A stretch of DNA of 64,000 nucleotides from Pyropia haitanensis (lineage: Eukaryota; Rhodophyta; Bangiophyceae; Bangiales; Bangiaceae), in the NCBI GenBank assembly GCA_008729055.1, contig SDUX01000006.1:815501-879500 (forward strand), given 5' to 3'. Shown in pieces: positions 57,927 through 64,000 of the stretch. The notes beneath the pieces were generated by a model. The model searched no databases. It had not been told where the DNA came from and was given only the letters and a program-made list of their open reading frames with translations. Position 1 is the stretch's first letter; each line of letters begins with the position of its first letter. The position numbers and the translations under genes were made by a program.

Positions 57927-58335
57927 ACGGTTGGGGGGGGGGGCGCGGCGGCGGGGGCGGCCACCGCGCCCGCGACGCCGCCGCCGATGCTCGCGCTGCC
58001 CCGCGCGGCGGCGGGGGTGGGCGCGGATATGGCGGCGGGTGGGGGTGCGGGTGGCGGTGCGGCGGGCGGCTGTCTGCCCAGCGCGTCGGGGTGCTGTGGC
58101 GGTGGCGGCAGCGGTGACGGCGGCGGCCGCGCGGGCAGCCCGGTGCCGCCGTCGGCAGCGAGCACGCCCATCCGGTCGGGCGCGCCCGAGCGCCTCCGCC
58201 TGTCCCCGCGGTCGGTGGGCGGCGCGGGGCGGCCGCCGACGGGCGGCGGCGGCGGCAGCAGCAAGGGCGGCGGCGGCGGCAGCAGCAAGGGCGGCGCGGC
58301 CGGGGGGGGGGCGGGGGGGGGGGAGGCGGGGGGGG

Positions 58336-58368
<33 letters not shown>

Positions 58369-59014
58369 ACCCCCGTCGGTGGGGAGGCGGGCGACGCGCC
58401 GAGCACGTACGCGAGCGTCGGCAGCAACGGGAGCAACAGCAACCACGACGCGGCGGCGGACGGGTTTGTGTCGCCGACGCTGCGGCTGGACCTGGCGGAC
58501 ATCCGGCTGCTGCGGCAGCTCTTCCACAAGCACGTCCCCGCCGGTCGGTCGACGCTGACGCAGGCCGCGACGCTGGACATGGTCATGGAGATGCTCACGG
58601 AGCTCGAGTGCGCGCCAGCGGGGTCGGAGGCGATCCCGCCGAGCCTCGGCACCATGGCCGAGGAGATGACCGCCGTCAACAGCGAGCTCGCCTTTATCTT
58701 TGAGCTGTTTGACGAGGCCAACCGGGACGAGATTACGCTCAAGCAGCTCGTCGCGGGGTGTGCCATCCTCTCCTCACACACCTGCTCGGACCGGCTGGCG
58801 CACGTCTTCCAGTACTGTGACTCGACGCGGTCGGGGCGGCTGTCGCCGGCGGACCTGGCGCGGGCGGTGCGGGCAATGTGCCTGACGCGCGTCACGCTCG
58901 GGGCGGCGCACTCCAAGCAGGTGTCCCTCGCGTCGTTTCCAGAGCTGGACGAGCTCGCCGCGGGCCGGACGGAGGGGGGGGGGGGGGCGCCACCGACGGG
59001 GCGGCGGCGGCGGC

Positions 59015-59057
<43 letters not shown>

Positions 59058-60746
59058 GGTGGCGGCGGTGGCGGTGGCGGCGGTGGCGGCAATGGCGGCA
59101 ATGGCGGCAGCGGCGGAGGGGCGGGCGCGGCCGCCGTCGGCGCGCTGCGGCGGCTGGCCGACAGCCGCGCCAGCCGCGCGCTGACGTCGTCGGTCGTTGC
59201 GCGCGCGTCGCGCCACGTGGACGAGGACAACATGATGCGGCTGGGCGCGTTCAAGTCGTGGGCCGCCACCGACGACGCGGTGTGCCAGTGGGTGCGGATG
59301 CCCGGCTCCCGCACCAAGGTGCTCCTGTCGGCGGTGCGCAAGCTGCGGGAGCACCTGGCGTACGTGGAGGAGCTGCGGAGCCTCGGCTTTGACGAGCTCA
59401 CCATCTCCATGACCACCGCCACCGCCGCGACCGCGTCGGTCACATCATCCATGTGCTCCGTCGCGTCGGCCGCCGACGCGGGGATGCCCTCCCGCTCCGC
59501 GACGCCCGGCTCGTCCGCGACGGCGCTGGTGTCGTCCAAGGCGGCGGCGGCGGCGGGTTCCGAGTCCCCCTCGGGCGGCGCCGGCGGCGGCACGCCCATC
59601 CCGCGGCGGTGCGACTCGGACGACACGTCGTCGCCGTTTGAGATTGACTATGCGAGCCTCAAGTTTGAGGCCCGCATCGGCGAAGGCTCCTACGCGGACG
59701 TGTGGAAGGGCCGGTGGCTCGACTCGCCGGTGGCGATTAAGGTGCTCAAGACGCGCGTCAACGCGGTCGGCGCGGTGGGCGCGGCGGCGGTGGCGGCGGT
59801 GGCGGCGGCGGCCGCGCGGCCGCCGCCGCTGGAGGCGGTCACCGCTGCGCACGCGACGGGGGGGGCGTGGGCGTCGATCAGCTCGTCGGCGGGCGCGAGT
59901 CGCCCGGCGCCGGCGCCGGCCAAGCTCGACGACTGCTGCAACGGCGTCGGCGGGTGTGACGTGCCAAAAACGGGCGTGTCGCAGCGGTTCCTGTCGGAAG
60001 TGCAGCTGCTGTCGACGCTGCGGCACCCCAACGTGCTGCTCTACATGGGCGCCTGCGTGCGGCCGTCGCAGCCGCTGTGCATCGTGTCGGAGCTGGTCGA
60101 CGGCGGGTCCCTCCACCAGATCCTCCACGCGCCGCGGTCGAGGTCGGCGGCGGCCAAGAAGGGGGGCGTCAAGCCCAAGCCGGTGCGCAACGGGTTCTCG
60201 CCCAACGAGCGGGTCAAGCTGGCGCTCGACATTGCCCGCGGCATGCTCTACCTCCACTCGTCGCGGCCGCCGCTGCTGCACCGGGACCTCAAGGCATCCA
60301 ACATCCTCATTGACACGGCGGTGAGTAACGGCGCGCTCTGCTCCCGTGCCATCATCTGTGACTTTGGGCTGTCCCGCCTGGAAACAATGCCGACGCAGCG
60401 GGAGGCGTCAGAGCAGGGCTCCCTCGTCGGCACCGTCGCGACCATGTCGCCCGAGGTCATCTCGGGGGAGCGCTACTCCGCCGCCGCGGACGTCTACTCG
60501 TTTGGGATTGTCATTTGGGAGCTCTTCTCGGGGCTCCTCCCGTTTGCCGGGATGAACCCGGCGCAGGTGATGTTTTCCGTCACCGCGCGGGAGCTGCGGC
60601 CGACCATCAAGCCGGGGATGATGCCGCCAGAGTTGGCGTCGCTCATCCAAATGTGCTGGCGGACGCAGCCGGCCAGCAGGCCGTCCTTCCTGGACATTGT
60701 CCACGTCATTGGCAACGTATGCGACGCGTTGAATATTCAACACTGA
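56943..60746 (+). CDS. EF-hand plus tyrosine-kinase-like (Raf/CTR1-type) protein kinase
   Basis: Start ATG at 56943 (a second at 56952); an ATG at 57044 in the next frame is an alternative. The N-terminal 450 codons are Gly/Ser/Pro-rich and change frame in G/C runs (about 57000, 57509-57527, 57870-57942, 58303-58337). From 58381 to 58972 a clean frame encodes a calcium-sensor-like region: FIFELFDEANRDEITLKQ (degenerate loop), then FQYCDSTRSGRLSPADLARA (near-canonical loop). After a G run at 58973-58986 the frame changes once more and stays open to the stop at 60744-60746: a third EF-like segment (MMRLGAFKSWAATDDAV), a Ser/Thr-rich linker, and a kinase at 59641-60700. Catalytic set: GEGSYADVWKG, VAIK Lys at 59739-59741, LHRDLKASNIL at 60276 on, DFGLSR at 60360 on, ATMSPEV, DVYSFGIVIWELF. 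These are TKL features. A 70-residue insert separates the Lys strand from the C helix. Calcium control of the kinase is inferred. Confidence 0.85.
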
Positions 60747-61736
60747 GCGCGCCGTCTGGGTGTGCGGTGTATATATGTTTTTTTTTGTCTTTCTCTTGTA
60801 TATTTATACGCCGACAAGCGCTCTTTGACTCGTTTATCAATGCACCCTCTTGTCGCGTCGACGCCCGCACGCCCCGGAAGAGGCGACACGAAACGAGCAT
60901 GGGGCGGAAACTCAGCCCATGCAGTGCCTGTCCTTTGTGTGCTGCCCCACGGTTATCTCGCAACATCCCTGCCTTTCAAGCCGAGCCAAGACACACGAGC
61001 ACACGCACACCTCCACCGCGAGGAACAGCAGCTCAGCAGCACAAGAAGTGTTACTTCTACGTACAGCATCTCAACATCAGCAGACGTGCGAGAGAGGGGC
61101 TCGCAGCGAATGTCTGCGCACCCACACACACAGCCCCAGATACACCACGTCAACAGCTGCCGACGCGCGACGCGGTTTGGAGTCGTGGACAGGGAGCCAC
61201 CAACGCGCACGCCTGGTCGACACGCAGTGCGCGGCACCGAGTCCCTCACAGTGCACCCAACAGAACAGAACGGTTCTTTTGCAGCCAAGACAATAGACAG
61301 CATGCATGACCCGCACGTCCCCAGAGGAGACAGCGCCTCAGGTGGGCGCGCGCATGGCTAACGGCGTCCATGCAAACGGGCGAGGTTCGAGACGGAACAC
61401 GCCCGCAGGTGCCCACTACGGACGAAATCTGGCGCCGTAGACGAAGCGCCATAATAAAGCGCGTCAGGTTGACAAGCGGCGCGCTCGGCGCTGAGCCCTC
61501 ACAATGCGTCCGAGAGCCCAGAATAGCAATTTCGTGACACGCAATGGAGAGCACATGATCTGCAAACATACACAGTGACAAGCACATACGGGGCACACAA
61601 CACGGAGCATTCTTTCTTAAACAACGGTGCGTGACCCACCCCAAGCGCTCGCTATGGCCCGAGGACCAACTCACCCCGCGCACTCGGGGAGAGACAAGAC
61701 ACAGCATTGACGTAGTGGACGCTGCAGTAGCACACC
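60747..61736. other. Convergent spacer between the EF-hand kinase and eS31 genes
   Basis: AT-richer than most of the window. T-rich DNA at 60772-60812 (TATATATG, T9, TATATTTATA) follows the kinase stop and probably includes its 3' processing region. The rest is balanced. Open frames show nothing recognisable. Confidence 0.5.
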
Positions 61737-62207
61737 CTATGCGGCAGCCTCCTTGTCGAGCGCGTACGTCAGCCCGCACTTGCCACAATAGTGGCGATCC
61801 TTGTGGGCCGCCATGAAGATGCCCGCGCCGCACATCTCGTGTGGGCACTCGCGGCGGAGGCGCTCGACCTTGCCATCGTCCGATACGTTGTAGTACTTGA
61901 GCACCGCCATCGGCACCTTCTTCTTCTTGTGCTTGATCTTCTTGGGCTTGGTGTACGTCTTCTTTTTCCGCTTCTTCCCACCGCCCAGCACCCGCAGCGC
62001 CGTGTAGATGGTCGAGCCGTCCACAACGCCCGCGTCCGCCAGCGTCAGCGCGTCCTCGGCCAGCTCGCGGGCGCCGCCAACCAGGCGGAGCTCCGCCGTT
62101 GACACGCCAGACACGGCCGCCGCGGACGCGCGCAGTTCCCCGACCGTCGACGCATCGCGCACGACGGCGGTGCCGGCGGCGAGCGTCTTGACAAAGACCT
62201 GCACCAT
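61737..62207 (-). CDS. RPS27A: Degenerate ubiquitin fused to ribosomal protein eS31 (S27a)
   Basis: 156 residues, intronless, ATG at 62205-62207, stop 61737-61739. Residues 77-156 are a normal eS31: [31 protein letters not shown], then the zinc ribbon CPHEMC with HYCGKC. It is 80 residues, exactly the usual eS31 length, a small-subunit protein near the decoding site. Residues 1-76 keep ubiquitin length, the MVQVFVKTL start, TLADAGV and a final LGG, but the body is very divergent. Of seven ubiquitin lysines only the K6 equivalent (Lys7) remains; the K48 position is Arg47, Ile44 is Val43, His68 is Tyr and Arg74 is Leu. The retained Gly75-Gly76 before GKKRK suggests that the fusion is still cleaved. 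The released moiety is unlikely to form chains. Confidence 0.95.
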   Translation of the reverse strand: MVQVFVKTLAAGTAVVRDASTVGELRASAAAVSGVSTAELRLVGGARELAEDALTLADAGVVDGSTIYTALRVLGGGKKRKKKTYTKPKKIKHKKKKVPMAVLKYYNVSDDGKVERLRRECPHEMCGAGIFMAAHKDRHYCGKCGLTYALDKEAAA

Positions 62208-63002
62208 GACGGGCGACGCAACAGGGGACAGGGGGCCCGCAGGCAGATTAGGCAGCGCGCGTCAACGGCGCGCCGGTGTGCACAGTCTGGTGAGGGCCCG
62301 ACGTGGAGCCGTCACGTCATCAACTGCACAACGGGCACGACGTCGACGTCGGCACGGGACTCGGTGTTGTCGGAGTGGAGACCCACGACGAGAGCGACGG
62401 CTTTGTCCAATGCAGTGGACCCCCCCCGCACAACTAATTCCGTTCGCAACCGGATTCAACATGACAGTCTGTCTCACACCGATCGTGCCGCATGTATGCC
62501 ACGTTGCCATTCAAGTATGCACTCTATATGGCTAACGATCATCAATTTGCAGTCCTACAGGAGCCGTGTATGCATCCAAGACATCAGTGGGGGCGGCACA
62601 CCCCCCCCCGGCGGCGCCAATCGACAGCAGCTCCCGCGAAAAAGTGGCGGGATCAGGGTCACCTCGCTGCGCGCCGTCTCGAGCGGCTTGCGCCGCGCCG
62701 ACAAATGCCCCCACACCATCTACGCCCGTATCGAAGCGGCCCCGCCGGCCGTCGTGGTGCTGGCGGCATCGCCACCCTCTTCCCCGGGCCCATTGGTGCC
62801 GCCCTCTTCCCACTCATCCTACAATCTTTCGGACCCTGCCTCGCGACAAGGTCCCACCAACCTTCATGTGCGTCTCGGCTGCGCGGGTCCGTGCTGCCAC
62901 CTTGGTCCTGGCTTCCCTCGTCTCTCTTTCGCTCCCCACCTTCTCGTACGTCCTTTTTTTCGGTCCTCCCTACCCTCCCCTTTCGCTCCCCCTTGCTCCC
63001 TG
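62208..63002. other. Divergent promoter region, eS31 gene and unknown plus-strand gene
   Basis: 795 bases between two divergent starts. Mostly balanced, C/T-rich near 62880-63000 just before the plus-strand ATG. No certain TATA box or other named element is visible. Confidence 0.45.
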
Positions 63003-64000
63003 ATGATACCCCTTGGGTCAAGTGTGGCCCCCCCTTTGGCCCCTGGCCTGCCCCCCCCCCCCCGCCGACTCGTCGTCCTCGTCGACACCACCGGCGTCAC
63101 CGCCCCCCCGGGCACCCTCACCCCCCCCGCCGACGCCGCCGTCCGTGACCGGTGGGTGGACCTCACCGCCGCAGCCGTCGCACGGCTCGTGGCGTGCACT
63201 CGCCCGGCGGCGGGCGTGTCATGGCGCGTCGTCGATGGGCGCCTGCCCGCCACCGCCGCCGCCGCAGCTGCGAAGGGTACCCACCGCTTGCCATCCGGAG
63301 CGGGGGGGCGGGGAGGGGACCTCCTCGACGTTAGCGCGTGGGCGGTCGACGTTCTCAGGCGGCAGCTGACCGACCGGCTCGCCGAGGTGGCCGCGGCCGC
63401 CGCGGCCGCCGCTGCCGCTGCAGGTGGTGGTGATGGCGGTGGCGGCGGCGTCGCACCCGTCGGTGGCAGGCCGGCGCTGACCGCTGCGGACTGGGCGGCG
63501 CACCTCGACGCTGTTGCGGCAGACCTGCGCCGCTGGGCAGCCGCCGACGGGGTGCCGGGAGGGGGGGGGCGGGGGGGGGCGGGCATTGGTGCCTCCGCCG
63601 TCGCCTCCGCCACTGCCGCGTTGGCCGCCGCAGTCGGTGGCGGCGGCGGTGCAGCGGCGGCCGCCGCCGCGAGCGAGTCGGATGATGGGGAGCTGGCGAC
63701 GGACGAGGACCGCCGACAAGCGGCATCCAGGTTTGACGATGGGGGCGGGGCGGGAGGGCGCACCGTATCGCCGGCAGCTGCGGCGGTGGCGGCAGCGGCG
63801 GCGCCCCCGCCCGCGCTGGTGGTGGTGCTCTCCCGCCACCCGCGGACGGCCTCATCCCTGGCCCGCTTCATGGGCGACGCCGCCGCCGCGGCCGCCGCGG
63901 TGTCCGGCACCCCTTCCTCCCCCCGCCCCCCCACCCCCCCCGGCATGGCCGCCCTCACCGCCGCCGCGGCAGCCGTGGCGGCCGCGGGCGGCACCACCGT
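63003..64000 (+). CDS. Unknown protein, 3' end outside window; possible alpha/beta (VWA-like) start
   Basis: The ATG at 63003 (MIPLGSSVAPPLAPGLPPPP) opens a frame with no stop to base 64000, 332 codons. After a Pro run it reads RRLVVLVDTTGVTAPPG, a buried beta strand followed by Asp-Thr-Thr as in VWA-like folds, then WVDLTAAAVARLVACTRPAA, VSWRVVDGRLP and DVSAWAVDVLRRQLTDRLAEV. Further on come WAAHLDAVAADLRRWAAADG, an acidic linker (SESDDGELATDEDRRQ) and a second strand-like segment ALVVVLSRHPRTASSLARFMG. Helices with regular hydrophobic spacing support real coding. It crosses G runs at 63561-63577 without needing a frame change. No family recognised; the VWA idea rests on one motif. Replication factors of the Treslin/Sld3 type also begin with such a strand, but nothing here is specific to them. 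Confidence 0.6.
   Translation, partial: MIPLGSSVAPPLAPGLPPPPRRLVVLVDTTGVTAPPGTLTPPADAAVRDRWVDLTAAAVARLVACTRPAAGVSWRVVDGRLPATAAAAAAKGTHRLPSGAGGRGGDLLDVSAWAVDVLRRQLTDRLAEVAAAAAAAAAAAGGGDGGGGGVAPVGGRPALTAADWAAHLDAVAADLRRWAAADGVPGGGGRGGAGIGASAVASATAALAAAVGGGGGAAAAAAASESDDGELATDEDRRQAASRFDDGGGAGGRTVSPAAAAVAAAAAPPPALVVVLSRHPRTASSLARFMGDAAAAAAAVSGTPSSPRPPTPPGMAALTAAAAAVAAAGGTT

Noticed and set aside
1..64000. CRISPR arrays, prokaryotic operons, phage or plasmid functions
   Set aside because: No spaced repeats of that type, no ribosome binding sites; the genes are clearly eukaryotic with introns.

Overview
The window is nuclear DNA from a very GC-rich eukaryote. The genes carry eukaryote-only families (Mot1/BTAF1, BAH, PH-kinase, Patched-like RND, ubiquitin-eS31 fusion). 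Third codon positions are almost always G or C, and introns are rare and short; two are seen, both next to the first exon. G/C homopolymers of 8 to 20 bases and (GGC/GCC)n tracts lie in both genes and spacers. These traits, plus an animal-type Na+/K+-ATPase alpha subunit (a class I recall being described in Porphyra/Pyropia as KPA), suggest a bangiophyte red alga. That assignment is an inference; no organellar or rRNA marker is present.

Layout. 1-5465 (+) is the 3' part of a Mot1/BTAF1 remover of TBP. 6155-9985 (-) is a CXC (tesmin/TSO1-type) zinc protein. 14215-15966 (-) is an acidic-tail/PH/CaMKK-GRIK-like kinase. 18.8-20.4 kb holds two doubtful small genes. 22534-24171 (+) is an unrecognised multi-pass membrane protein in a lower-GC island. 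26641-28759 (+) is a low-complexity unknown. 29408-30021 (+) is a small protein with a split CHORD-like zinc motif, converging on a Patched/NPC1-type RND protein at 30374-36108 (-). 38925-43458 (+) is a large disordered Ser/Pro/Ala/Gly protein. 44382-45886 (+) is a BAH protein. 49538-53367 (+) is the Na+/K+-ATPase. 56943-60746 (+) is an EF-hand/TKL (Raf-like) kinase. 61737-62207 (-) is a degenerate-ubiquitin/eS31 fusion. 63003 to the end (+) is the 5' part of an unknown gene.

There is no operon-like logic; neighbours are functionally unrelated, in convergent, divergent or tandem pairs. Most low-complexity genes change reading frame inside a long G or C run. Either run lengths are miscalled in this assembly or run length itself is biologically variable. 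Gene bounds given here therefore join several frames where protein similarity or composition supports it.

The most interesting points are: a ubiquitin moiety that keeps Gly-Gly but has lost every lysine except the K6 equivalent; the Na+/K+-ATPase with Asp-to-Gly at the site III position and a long M7-M8 loop; the EF-hand/TKL fusion; and the RND protein that lost the acidic residue of TM10. I did not find a wholly new multi-gene system.
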